Source: Phaseolus vulgaris (Eukaryota > Streptophyta > Magnoliopsida > Fabales > Fabaceae). From it: 64,000 nt of DNA. Under the pieces are notes generated by a model. The model made no database searches, was not told the origin of the DNA, and was given only the letters and a program-made list of their open reading frames with translations. Where the stretch lies: contig NC_023754.2 in the NCBI RefSeq assembly GCF_000499845.2, positions 29,651,869 through 29,715,868 on the forward strand, given 5' to 3'. The translations under genes and the position numbers were made by a program. Below are positions 50,796-62,939 of the stretch, in pieces (within the stretch, counting starts at the first letter, position 1; the number at the start of each line of letters is the position of its first letter).

Positions 50796-51247
50796 AACAT
50801 GTTTCATATTGGGCTGCTGCACCGGTGTAAGAAGAAAGAGTCTTGATATTGATATTCACATTTCCTCTCATTTTTGGGTATTCTCCTCCATAACTTATTT
50901 GAGACTCCGTAGGTTAAGCAAAAGACCATTCTATCCTCAAAAAATACATTATAGATTCTACAATTTAAAAATGTAATTTTTATTTGTTTACATTTCTCAT
51001 ATTGATAATCTAGAAGGTATTTTTAATCATAAAATTACATTTCATATTATAAAATTAGAAAGATATTTCTAAATTTAAAAATACTTCCTGAATTCTTGTA
51101 ATACGAAAATACCTTCAAATTCTGTTATCGCATATTTTCTATTGAAAATCTCATATCACTAAATATAAAAATATAAAAAAATATAAACTTTATCTTAGAA
51201 ACTAATTTTATAAAATTAAATATCATATCAGAATTATTTAAAATTAA

Positions 51248-51376
51248 AATTGGTGGGAAATATCACAGTGAACATTCTCCACTCGCGCAGCTTGCCAAAG
51301 GCGTAACGGTTAATGGTTGCCCAACAAATTAGTGATACATTTTAGGTCTCTTTAGCGGTTTCATTAAACTGCATTA
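51248..51376 (+). pseudogene. Relic 3' end of a third OPT gene
   Basis: TTGGTGGGAAATATCACAGT, GAACATTCTCCACTCGCGCA, GGCGTAACGGTTAATGGTTG and CCAACAAATTAG follow the last 90 bp of the OPT coding region, with a small insertion and a deletion that break the frame. The match continues into the 3' UTR (GGTCTCTTTAGCGGTTTCAT). A matching piece of the OPT 3' flank (AAGTAAATAGCTAGTATTAC) appears about 850 bp further on at 52222, so the relic seems to be split by an insertion. Confidence 0.75.
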
Positions 51377-53300
51377 ATCTTAAGTTTTATACCCTTTTTT
51401 TTTTTCATTTTTATTATAAATTGTCACCTTGATATAAAATATTAGAATCAAACATTTCTACAAATAATTTTATAGTTAATTATACTTAAGGTGTCCTAAA
51501 AAATAGATGTTATTCTTTTTCCTATCGAAATATTTCTTTATTTACATTTTTACTTAGTTACTGAAAAATAAATATGTATGTTTTTTTATTAACAAACTAT
51601 ATTATAATAACAAATCAATAAATATTTTTCAAAAAAAGCATTAAATATTATAAATTATTTTTGTGTGAAAAAAATTTCTCTTTTGTAAAACAATTTAAAA
51701 TTTATCACCTAAACATTGAATAATTTAGTAGAGAACAAAATTCATCGAATAATTTAAATATAATATTTGAACCATTTTTTTGTCAATATTTATAAAAAAA
51801 AGAACTTTAGAATTTTATCAAAAATATGCAAAGAAACATGAATTTTCTGTTGAAATGGTTCGATTTAATGAAAACAAAAAAATGGAAAAGTTTGGAAGCA
51901 TTATTTCTTTACTCATTTCACAACCACACAACTACTCAAATTATTTATCCATCAAAATTCCAATATCGACAAGTTCTACCAGCAAGAAATAAAACTAATT
52001 AATCTAAATTTTATTAAAAAATAATTATGAAGTTATATAAATTTTCTAAATGTATTGAAGAGAAAAAGTAGGGTTGAAAATTATAATAAAAGTATATAAA
52101 ATTAGAATTAATACTTTTTAATTATAGCTTACTCTCTCCCCTAAAAATACTAAAAACTTACATTAAAAAAAAAAACTTTTTAACTGTTAAGATGTGTTCA
52201 TGCATTAGAATAGGCATTAAAGTAAATAGCTAGTATTACTTGGTTTATTACCCTTCTTCATCATAAATAATTATCTCATTTAAGTTAATTTCAATTAATA
52301 ACATGTTTGAATTTCGTAAACATTTATAAAGAAAATAAGAAAAATAAATAAATTATAAGAAATTTTGTTCAAAATTATTTAATTTAAAAGTATTTATTTA
52401 TGAAGAAATTTTTCTTATTTTTTTCTTTCGAATATCAAAAAGAGTCATATACTTGACCTAAGAATAAAAATGTGTTAATCCAATGAAGCTCTCTACTATT
52501 CAACATGAATTAAAATATATTATCTAATTTTCATACATGTTTTATTTAATTAATACGTCCAAAATTAATCTAATTTACCGAATACATTCAGCTACAACTT
52601 ATATATTTTTATTATATAAAGCATATATATTATTTGTGGAACTAGCCACTAGGAAATATTAAACTTGAGTCCACCTTAAAACTATTCCCGAAGAAGCTGC
52701 AACTAAAGTCCAGTCAAATTTAGGTCACAGAGATGAATATTAAAATCCAGCTTTTAAGCTTTTTACTACTACTTGTTCTAATAAACTATTCCAAATTAAA
52801 CTACCATTTGCAAACAAACAAACACCCCACTTGCTCCATTGCAAACATTAAATTATGAATCACCTCTTAAAACATAGTCAACTTGACCCAATTTTATACA
52901 ACAACTTACACTTCCTATTAAACTAACTGTTACACAATGCCTTTTCAATTTTTTTTTTCATTAAATAAATGGTATTGTAACACTGTTTTAGATAACATTT
53001 AATTCAAACAAATTGAGTAAATCACATAAATATTTTATGACATTTTCTTAAATCGTATTACAAAATCCTTTTATTTTTAAATGTAGTTTTTTAAGAAAAC
53101 GTTACACAAAAATCTAATCAAATTAATTAATTATTACAGAACTTTACTATTAGTTATCAATGGAAAAAAATATTTATACTTATAAAGGTGATATTTTTAT
53201 TTCAAATTGATATATATTTACTTCATTATTTTAATATGTATTTTTTATTTCATATCAATTTTGTGAAAGTGCTAAAGCATTTTTGGTACTGAAAGTAACT
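51377..53300. other. AT-rich spacer, probable insertion into the OPT relic
   Basis: The stretch 51377-52215 separates two parts of the OPT relic and is probably inserted DNA, but its ends could not be defined. No gene seen in it or in the sequence that follows. Confidence 0.4.
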
Positions 53301-53303
53301 TTA

Positions 53304-53306
53304 AAG

Positions 53307-53352
<46 letters not shown>
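53304..53352. repeat. (AT)n microsatellite
   Basis: About 20 or more uninterrupted AT units. Confidence 0.95.
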
Positions 53353-53354
<2 letters not shown>

Positions 53355-56080
53355 CATCATTACATACTAAAAAATTATCATAAAAATAGTAAATTTTTTA
53401 TAGGGTTTAGTTTTAATTAAATGATAATAATTTATTATTTACTTTTTATAAAACAAATGATAATATCTTTTCTGTCAAACACATCCAATAACGTTAGACT
53501 AGTAATGTTTATATAAAGATTCAATGTAATAAAAACATACAACTATAAATGAATAGATTTCATCAATATTTATTTTATATTAAAATAATATTTTTTCTAA
53601 ACTGTATATTTTTATATTATAAAATAACTTATAATCTAGTGTCAGTATAAATTTTATGATATTATTAAATACTTATATATTTTATAAAAAATCTTTACTT
53701 TTACATTCTAAATTTAATTTTTTTATTTACAACTAATATAATATTTTAAAATTACCACTTTATTGAAATACGAGGGGATGTTATCTGTTAAAAACCCAAG
53801 AGTATGAACATTATTTATTAAGAATGATAATCAAAAGCTAATATAAGTGTCATTATACTAAAAGAAACATGAAGAAAGGTGATTTAGAATAAGGTCTGAA
53901 AAAGTTAAATACAATCTGTGATGTTTAATATAATTTAGAAAGACTTGTATATTAGCACATTTATATAATTGATGTTCCTTATCAACATGTTGATTGTTAT
54001 GTAGTGAAAAGATAAGTGGAAGGTGGAGCATGAAAAGGAACATTTGTGTTCTTAAATGCATAAATATTAATAATTTTTAAGCATTTGATGTTGCCAAAGC
54101 TATAGGAATCATGCTCAACTTGCCCACTACTTCCTCTCTTCTCGTCCACATTCATTGTCTTTCTATCAAACACTTTCCCTACACAACTTTTTATTTTATT
54201 TTTCTTCACACTACCTTTTTCTAAAGCTCAATCCTCCTCACTAGGTTGCTTAGATGTTTTTAGCTTCATCCCTAGAAACCAAACAAGCTTAGCACAAAAC
54301 TTCACAATCTATACATTTATATAAACATTTTTTTAAAATTAGAGAATACGGTTTAGACTTTGGGGTTTATGATTTATGATTTAGGGTTTGATATGAAATA
54401 ATTGTTTTTAAATTATGTCTTCAATTAATCTAAATTCTTCTAAGTCTTATAGATAACGATGAACCAAAAATACCGAAAAAAATAGTGAGTAAATAATACT
54501 TAATAATTGTCATTAATCATTTGTAAATTCACATAATTTGAACATATCTTAGAAAACTGGCTTCGATTATCGTGTAAATTGTCTTTATATTCCATAACAG
54601 ATATTAATTATGTGAATATTTTGACAGACTCAAAAGAATATAAATATAACTTCAAAGAGTATTTATTTTAACGAAATATCTCTTACTCACTTATAATTAT
54701 TTCTAAGTTCTTACTAACTTAAGTGTCGAAAATCATTTACAGATAAGTCTCTACTCGATCCTCATTAACTAAGATAAATAATCCTTAAATAAAATATTAA
54801 TAAAATATTTATCTTAAATGATTCGAGTTCATTTCCAATAAAAATTAGACTTATTATGATATTAATAATGAGAATAGAAGAAAATGGAATTGAAGATATT
54901 ATGTATTATGGAGTTATTTTTACATGTTTACATGTAGAGATAACTTATGTGGTTGTAAAATAGCTGAAAGATGTGTTCAGGAAAATTAATTATATTATAT
55001 GTGGTGTGTTAAGTTTTATGTAAGTTGATTTAATTTAGGGTTTAGGATTTATGGTTTAGTATTTAATGTTAATTTTAGAAAAACTGTATGTGTTTAAGAG
55101 TGTTGTAACAAAATTGTCCTCAAAACAAAAACTCAATTTAGATTTATAAATTAAAAATGAAAAACAATAATTGCGAGTTTAAAAATAGTTAAGAAAAGTT
55201 AACAAATAAAAAGTGAAAAATAGCATTGGTATATTATGAACTGAAATTTAAATTTTTGACATTTCTTAAGTCCTTTTTTAATCCTTATTGTTTTCTTCAA
55301 TAATTTAAGATTAAAAAATATTAATTAGTATAATCAATACAACAAAAAAATATTTTAAGTTAAAAATAGTTATATTTTTTAAACACATAATTTAATTGAG
55401 TAAAATATTTATTATTTAATATGAATATGTTAATTATTACTTTCATCCTTATCAATTTACTTTTAATATTTTTTTAAAATAATTATATTTTACACAAAAG
55501 TTATAATTTATTTTAAAATTATTACAAAATAATTTTTAAAATATTATAAACATGAATTTTATCTATAGACGAAGGATATGTTTTGTATTTTCAGAATTAA
55601 TAATTGTAATATATGAAAACTGTATGTAATATAGAAAATAATTATCACTCTTTTCCTATTCTTTTTCTATTTTTATATAATGTAAAACTAATATAAAATA
55701 ATCGACTCAAATATAGTTTAAATCCTTATGAATATTATTGGTCTGGGTTCACTCTCCATATTTTTTTTGTTACTTTTAATTTTTAAGCGTATAATCAAAT
55801 TAAGTAATATATTTAAATTAAGTGCATGGAATTTTTATTTTAAAAATATTATGCATAATAAATTTTATATTATTTGTATTAAAAAATATCACTAAAATAA
55901 AATTATTATATATAATTTTATTTTCTGTTTAAATTTATTATTTTTGTATATAATGAATAATCAGTGACAAAATATGTTAATACACTATGAATTAAATATA
56001 AATTTAGTATATTTTAATTAATAATAATAACTCTTAAAAATATAAATATTAGTAATTAAAAAGTTACATATATATCTCTC
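53353..56080. other. AT-rich intergenic DNA, no gene seen
   Basis: No domain-like frame. Degenerate telomere-like runs (TTTAGGGTTT) occur near 54385 and 55036, too short to be meaningful. Confidence 0.55.
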
Positions 56081-56084
56081 AGGA

Positions 56085-56515
56085 GCGCTATGAACCTCAG
56101 ACAGGCGTGTCGGTGTCAGATATTCGTATCGGACATCGATACTCGTATGACACTTGTAAGGCACGTGTCCGTGAAGTGTCAAATTCAAAAAGTATTTGTT
56201 AGATTTGGACAATTTTAATACGGTTTTAATATAATTTTATAAAAGAAAAATATATTAATTTTTTTAAAATTCAATCTTACTGTATAAATTTTTATTATGA
56301 TTATAAAAATAAGAAACAAATATTTTTGAATCAGTCATGAAAAATATCATTTTACTCTAAAAAATAATTTAAAACATACTTATGTACATAAATCTTTATT
56401 ATTAATTTATATAATTCATAATTATATAATATATAAATCTGTGTCCTCATATTCTATATTTTAAAAATTATACGTATCTTCCTGTCGTTGTGTTGTGTGT
56501 CTGCTGCGGTGAGGA
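56085..56515 (+). repeat. Dispersed repeat R1, copy 3
   Basis: It begins GTGTCGGTGTCAGATATTC and contains several GTGTCCG/CGGACA motifs, then AATTCAAAAAGTATTTG, CTTACTGTATAAATTTTTAT and ATTATACGTATCTTCC. It is collinear with the 37035 copy for about 400 bp. Confidence 0.75.
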
Positions 56516-56699
56516 GAGGAGAGGAGGAGTAGATATTGAAATTTGCATTGATTTAAAATATATTTAAACCTTATTAAATTAAGAGTGAAGTGAGTAATAG
56601 CTGTGCAGATCACCATTACCTCTGCCGCAGAGGATTATACCTCTCCAATAATTAATTATTAATTTAATGCCTCTTAACGAAGATATTTTCTTCTCTCTC

Positions 56700-57012
56700 T
56701 ACCACGTTGCCGTTGTAATAGTACCCATGCCCTTCTTCAAACCAGACTCATCTCGTGAGAAAGCTGATTAGTGATTCCTCTTTAATCTCTGAATCATTCA
56801 CAATGAAAAACCATTCGTTCCTTCTCTTCGCCGATCGCGCTCGTGCTTCGCTTCTCGTCGCCAATCACACGGTTCTTTCTTTCTCCATTTCGTTTTCGCC
56901 GCCGTTTTTAACTCACCTTACGCTTTTGCTTATTGTGAACAGTTTTATGCTTAGTTCTGTGACCTAACGTGGAGAACGAGGAAGCTATAGAATACAAACG
57001 GATCTGCCAAGG
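56700..57012 (+). other. Candidate first (leader) exon of a gene reading right
   Basis: GC content rises abruptly, with CT-rich tracts typical of plant 5' UTRs. ATTGTGAACAG at 56932-56942 could be an acceptor, and GGATCTGCCAAG|GTACGG at 57012 is a good donor. The frame from ATG 56803 gives only 54 residues before a stop. No coding exon was recognised downstream within the window, so the main gene, if real, would lie beyond 64000 with a very long first intron. Confidence 0.35.
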
Positions 57013-59900
57013 TACGGTTCAAATTCATCTTCATACATACGTATGCATTTATTAGCCTTCTTTTAACGTATATATGATTGTGCGAGTGATTCATTGTTTT
57101 TGCCCCCATTTGTTTTGAAGTTTTGATGTATATTTTCATGTTTCTGGCTTTTTCTCTTCTTTTTGCGACTTGTGAGAGATCGATATGGATTCTGTGGTAA
57201 TGAGAATCCGCTGATTCGTGGTTTTTTCCTCCCCCGCTCTATGCCAATTGCAAGTAGCAAATGGTGCAACATTGTGTTTGTGTTTGTTGCTTTACCTTTT
57301 TTAGCGTTAATTGTTTTTTAATTTATTTAGCTTACATATGTTAATGGTAATGTTTTGGATAAATAGATAATTAAGATAGCTTATCTATCGAGGTTGGTAA
57401 TGGTTCCGTATCGCTTACCATTAATAATTTTTATATAATTACAATCATGAATCCTTGGGAATAACCATCAATTTTGTCATTTGAACAGTACTCTCTTTCA
57501 TTCTTTAGTAAAGGTTTAGAAGTATCCTTGAATATTCTTTAGTAACAAACTCTTTTTAAAAAATAAATCATATTTATGATATTCATATCAAAATATTACT
57601 TGATAAGAAACTCATGTGTGTGAGATTTATAAGTAATATCTATAATATTGAATATTCGTTAAAATAGTTCCTTAGTAGTATTTTACTAATATTGAAGGAC
57701 TATTTTTAATATTTAAAAAAACTATTCAGTATGATTTCTAGTAATTTATATGGAACGCATACATAATTCTGGAGGGAGAGAGGGTCATACTTTGGAGATG
57801 AAACTGATGACTGATTCCGATTTCGGAGATAGCTTTTATTGTGGCAAAACCTATAAAGTATACATGTGAGGGCGTACACATTGATCATTCAAACTAAATG
57901 AGTGTTCAGTGTAAGTTACTTTGAGGAGTGAGAGAGCTTTCGAAAAATAAGGAAATATTATTACTGGTAAAGAAAGTTGATCCTAGAATGTCTAGAAGAA
58001 CTTAGTTTACCTTTATGTAAAGGGCGATATAATTTTTAGGGATGATTTCAATATTTAATTATACTTGTTTCGAACTCAATTTGCATTGCTAAATTTGAGA
58101 TATTGTTTGTTTTTAGTTTTGTATAGATCTTTTATGGTTTTGTCTTAAAAGTGTCTCAATTTATTAATGAATTAAAGAAGATGTTTATAAACTGTTATTT
58201 CTTTCAAAAGACCTTTTCTAATATATGGAACAATATATAATCAATTATTTTATAGTTGATTATGCTATTATGTTTTATTTTTAGATGGGTAATGTAGAGA
58301 ATAGTTTGGAAGGATTTATTTTTATTTGATTGTCTTAAAGCAAACAAAAATTTTATTACATTTTTTTTATAGAAGTAGCATGAAGATATCTCTTATAACT
58401 ATTTTTGTATTTAAATTTTTTAGTTATTGAGAATAAAGTGAGGAAACAAATATTAGCTGAAAAATAACTTGCTAACTTTTAATCATAATTTTAAAGATTG
58501 TTTATTATAATTTTTATTTTTAATATTTTAACCTTGGATTATACTCTAAATAATCAAACATATTTAAAAGTAACATTAGTAATTTTTTTTTTCATTCTGA
58601 ATGTAAGATTGGGATTTGGATATTCTTATATTAAGCAATGTTTATATAATATAATTATTGGTTGCGAAAATTAATCATGTTGGATCTCTATTTAATAAAT
58701 AATGTATCTTTTTTCTTCAATACGATATCATGTTACCTGATAAAACATGAAAGGATCCAAAATCATAATCTTGAAAATAAACACATCCTAAAGGATTTCT
58801 CATTTTAGAGGAGCCTAATTATACAATTTGATCATATTTGGATTTTGGAGTGACGCGTTGGATTGAATTATATTTTTGGATTATAATTATATAGCCTCTT
58901 TTAATATAAAAATATCTGTTTATAATCTTATTCTCTCGTATTAATTATGTTCTTGAAAATTATATTATAATTAGCATTTTAATCCTTGTAAATTTATCAA
59001 ATAGTAACTATAACCGCATTATTATATTATTTTATTCTATATAATTAGTTTCTATATTATTTTAAAATGCGAAAGACAGTTAAATTAATTTAAATTCGAG
59101 GATAATTGTATAATTACAAGAATAATATTTTAAAAAAACGGGACTTGTTCGGACTTAAAATATAATAAATATAATTGGCAATTTTATATAAAAATGACTT
59201 CATTTTTTTCCTACAACAATTTTATTGTTTTCAATAATCCAAATGAAACATCTTAAACGCACTTTTAACATAGCATGTCCTAAATAAAATTTGTTTCATA
59301 TAATTGATTATAACAATGACAATTATTTCAATAAATTATTTCTTTAAATATTATAAACAATCCAATCAAAATACATTATTTATATGTGAACAAAAATGAA
59401 CTCATTGAAAGAAAATACATTGTGTTATAGTTTTATAAGCTTAATGATAGGATGAGACTTAGTTAGTTTTACTGTTAGATGTCGTTATTTACATTGTGAT
59501 TGCTATCTACCTTTTGTTTTTGTAATAATACAATTATTTGGCCTTGAAAAAAGAGAGCAAAAGCGTCTAATATTCATAGTTTCCAGCTATAACTAGTGCG
59601 GTATCAAATGACAATTACTCCTATAGCTTTTAGCTAGTGTGAGCCCAAAATGTACTTATGCCCTTTGTATTCTTTCAATTATCTATGCATTTCACCGATT
59701 CAATGCAAATTCCCTCATTCCCTATCATACTAAAATTTGGTAGTTTTCATTTCCTGAATAGGGTTGAGTCTTGGATTTGACGATAAACTTAAAGTGTTTG
59801 GTACAAATGTTTTCTAATAATAATTATTGTTATTAATATTATTGCGTGAACACTATAAACACAACATTCAAATTTAAACTGTATGGGTGTCAAAATGATT
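57013..59900. other. AT-rich non-coding DNA (intergenic or long intron)
   Basis: No coding-like segment was found between the candidate leader exon and the retrotransposon relic. Confidence 0.5.
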
Positions 59901-59989
59901 GTAGAGTACGTGTTCCGAACTTTCGTTGATATACATCATTAAGGTCAATCATTACATTTGATATACATCATTATGGTTTTGCTCATGAA

Positions 59990-61258
59990 AGGTGTCTCAG
60001 AAGATTAAGGAAGGAATGTGTACTTAAATTGTTTTGACTTCAACTCCTAAGAGATGTGAGACTATTAAATGTATTTAAACAAACTTCCCAGTCGATGTCT
60101 ACAGGGAATGCGGGTTCGTCTTTAGAACCGCTTTTCCATTGTCCCTAAGTTTAGAGCTAAGAGAACGAGAGTTCGTCCTTGAAACCACTTTTTCATTCTC
60201 ACAGATGTGTCAATATTTTGACCTCAAGTTGATTGAGATAGCATTGCGAGAGTCAATCACCACATTCAAGGTATTGTCTACTTTGAAGTTTAGAGCTTAA
60301 GAGCCATGTCAGTTTTGTCCTTAAAAACCGTCTTAGAGGGTTAAGGGAGGAAACTGTATTTAGATTGCCTTAAATCTAAGGGGAACATGGGTTTATCTTT
60401 ACAAGCATTTTTCCATTTCTCCTCATTTGGCGCCCATTGTGAAGCCTGTGTAAAACTATTCCCCGATCACAAGTCTTGTGGTCTTTACTAGAAGCAGAAC
60501 TATTGCATCATCGTCGTCAAACCTTGACATGAACCCATTGATTGTCAGAGCCCTAAAATCAAATGTGGAGACTCTTCTTCCAAAAAATGAGAATTTCCAA
60601 AATGCAATAGCTAGCATGCATGCCAAATTTGACAAGGATTTGGAGCTTATTCATAACTAACATTAGCGCAAGTTGAACCAGCATCGGGTTGAGTTGCAAG
60701 CTATCCATGAGCAATTCGCAATACTCAACCAGGACCAGAATGCATACTGGTTGAAGAAGAACTTGCAATTCAGAACTCAACGCACCGAGCAGGTTGCTGA
60801 ATCTCATCCAATCCTATCAGAAAAGCAACCTACTGAGGATGGAAGACAACTAGTTCACTTTGTCCGAGACGTGAATTCAACAATTTTAGACTGACATCCA
60901 ATCCCGAGCTTCGGATCTATCCAATGATGGACAGGTGTGTGATGGACAACAATCTTTTAAGGTTGTTCTAATGCCTCCATTAAATGAGGTGATGAAGGCT
61001 CAACTTCCCGAAAAGTGGAAGTGGCATTCCATTGAAAAGTATGATGGATTGTTGGACCCAAAGACACACATCAAGGCATACCTGACCAAGGCGGACACCT
61101 TCTATGAGAACTTCGAAGTACATTGCAGACTTTTCCCATCTACTTTCAAGGGACTAGCCCTGGAATGGTACTATTCCTTCCCCAAAAATTCTATAGATTC
61201 ATTCGATGCTTTTTGTGCAAGATTATCAGCTCGGTGTAACCTCGACGTCCCTGCATAA
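59990..61258 (+). mobile_element. Broken Ty3/gypsy-type retrotransposon, 5' part with gag
   Basis: A presumed LTR end (CTCCTCA, 60425) is followed by TGGCGCCCATTGTG (60428-60441), a primer-binding-site-like sequence common in plant gypsy elements. Gag-like coding starts near 60478 and continues with stop codons at about 60658 and 60892 and a frame change, then 60935-61255. The last part contains PPLNEVMKAQLPEKWKW, EKYDGLLDPKTHIKAYL and the FPSTFKGLALEWYYSFP block typical of plant gypsy gag. Protease, reverse transcriptase, integrase and 3' LTR are absent, so it cannot move by itself. The LTR start is not defined; two similar blocks at about 60000 and 60330 suggest internal repetition. Confidence 0.75.
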
Positions 61259-61399
61259 TATACAATATCCCAATTGATAAAATTTGCACGACAAAATTTT
61301 TAAGAACAATGAAAAACAAATATATAAAGTAATAAAACAATTTTATAAAAATCTTCATCCTTAAATTCTTAGATAAATGTTATCCCTATTTGCTTGTTT

Positions 61400-61870
61400 T
61401 TTGCAGATGAAACAGTTTTAATTGAGGAATCAAGGAAATCAGTTAACATCAAACTTGAACTTTGAGACAACTAGGGAAACAAAGTTTTTTTTTCTTAAGC
61501 AGGGATAAGACAATATGCATTGGAATTTTTTGCAAGAGACGAGGAATATGTCTTGGAATTAAAGATAGGAACAAATGTCATACTACACGTTTCTAAGTTC
61601 TAATATCTACGATTAATAATACAAAATGATAGAGAAACTAAGGGGGATGTCACCCATAGGGTTCAAGTGGGATGACTAAAATGGAGAATGATATCGAGTT
61701 ATTTGTGATTGCAAATTACATACTAAACTGGAAGGCAAGTTTTATTGTACTGCTATAGGTTCCGCTTACTATATATTATATAATAATGAAGGGACTTTAA
61801 GGGGACAACATGAGAGAAAATTGAGAGTATTAGAAAGGAGAAAAAGGACAGGATGTTTGACCTATCATGA
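61400..61870 (+). pseudogene. Decayed LINE (non-LTR) reverse transcriptase fragment
   Basis: Reading forward, LFFADETVLIEESRKSVNIK matches the catalytic box region of LINE reverse transcriptase, with Glu where the second Asp of ADD is expected. Further on, in shifting frames and with stops, come LELKIGTNVILHVSKF, YLRLIIQNDRE and KGDVTHRVQVG, in the order seen in plant LINE proteins (KIG..I..V..F.YLGS.I..DGEI..DV..RI..G). Stops, the changed catalytic residue and missing flanks make it non-functional. Confidence 0.72.
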
Positions 61871-62600
61871 ATGTCACTAAGTACATTGGTTACTCAACTA
61901 TAATAACCAACTAATGATAAGATGGATGTCTGGCTTATCTTAAATTTATTTGCTTTTCCTATAGAGAAATAAACTTTAGTGGTCATTGAAATGTCTAGTA
62001 TTGGCTAACTTTGTCTCACAAGTAGTCAAATAATATAATGACTTTATTGAAGTACCTAATGGTGGTTAGTGTTAATCATATTGATAATTATATACAATCA
62101 TGTTCATTTACTATTGGGCACTTTTGAAATAATAGACTATATTTATACACATTAATGACCATGTTCTCTGGGTGGCCGCTGGATGGGAAAACCCAGCTAT
62201 ACATTAATAAGTACTCGAAAGTTAATCCCTTAATATAGTTATGAACAATCTGTGCATTTGCATCAACTGTCAATGTTAGTGTCAATCTGTCAACTGTCAC
62301 ATGGCTGACACAAATCAATAGTTTATTTCTGTTATCTTGTATGAGATGTCAAGTTAGGTCACAAAAGTAATTTTAAATAAAAAAATTATGACTTTGAGGA
62401 TTGCGATTTGACAATCTTGTTTGGTGACGCAGATTGGTTTTTAAAAGGATGGGTTTTACTCATGTTATAAGCTTCCTTTTGTTAAGTCTTTTATTTGTCC
62501 TTAATGTCTGCTCCTGCTTTTACTGGCCTTAACTTGTTCTAATCCATGGCTAATTCTTTATAATATGTACCTGAATTTTAATATCTCTTCAGATTGTTCT

Positions 62601-62936
62601 ATTGCATGATTGAAGCATCTGCAAGAAAAAGCTTCCTTTATTGTTATTCTTGTCAATTTGATACTGATTTTATGTGTGAATAATTCACAAAAATTGTTAG
62701 TGCTGTAGCATGCCTTGCCATTGCTCTTTTCACTTGCATTATGCACTATGATTATTTTTACCTTTGATATTGCATGATTGAAGCATCTGCAAGAAAAAGC
62801 TCCCTTTATTGTTATTCTTGGCAATTTGATACTGATTTTATGTGCGAATAATTCACAAAAATTGTAAGTGCTGTAGCATGCCCTGCCATTGCTCTTTTCA
62901 GTTGCATTATGCACTATGATTATTTTTACCTTTGAT
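62601..62936. repeat. 168-bp unit duplicated in tandem
   Basis: ATTGCATGATTGAAGCATCT starts at 62601 and 62769, and both copies end TTTTTACCTTTGAT. The period is 168 bp throughout with no insertion or deletion and only about seven base changes. A 118-residue minus-strand frame across it is a by-product of the duplication. Confidence 0.95.
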
Positions 62937-62939
62937 ATG

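Noticed and set aside
56803..56967. Small protein starting MKNHSFLLFADRARASLL
   Set aside because: It could be an upstream frame or chance in a leader. The hydrophobic stretch crosses a likely splice acceptor, and there is no independent support for translation.
60478..61258. Host genes suggested by open frames at 60478, 60673 and 60935
   Set aside because: They are pieces of a single gag-like region of a gypsy element, interrupted by stops and a frame change.
62558..62914. 118-residue minus-strand frame with an internal protein repeat
   Set aside because: The repeat is only the 168-bp DNA duplication read in frame; no family features and no splice context.
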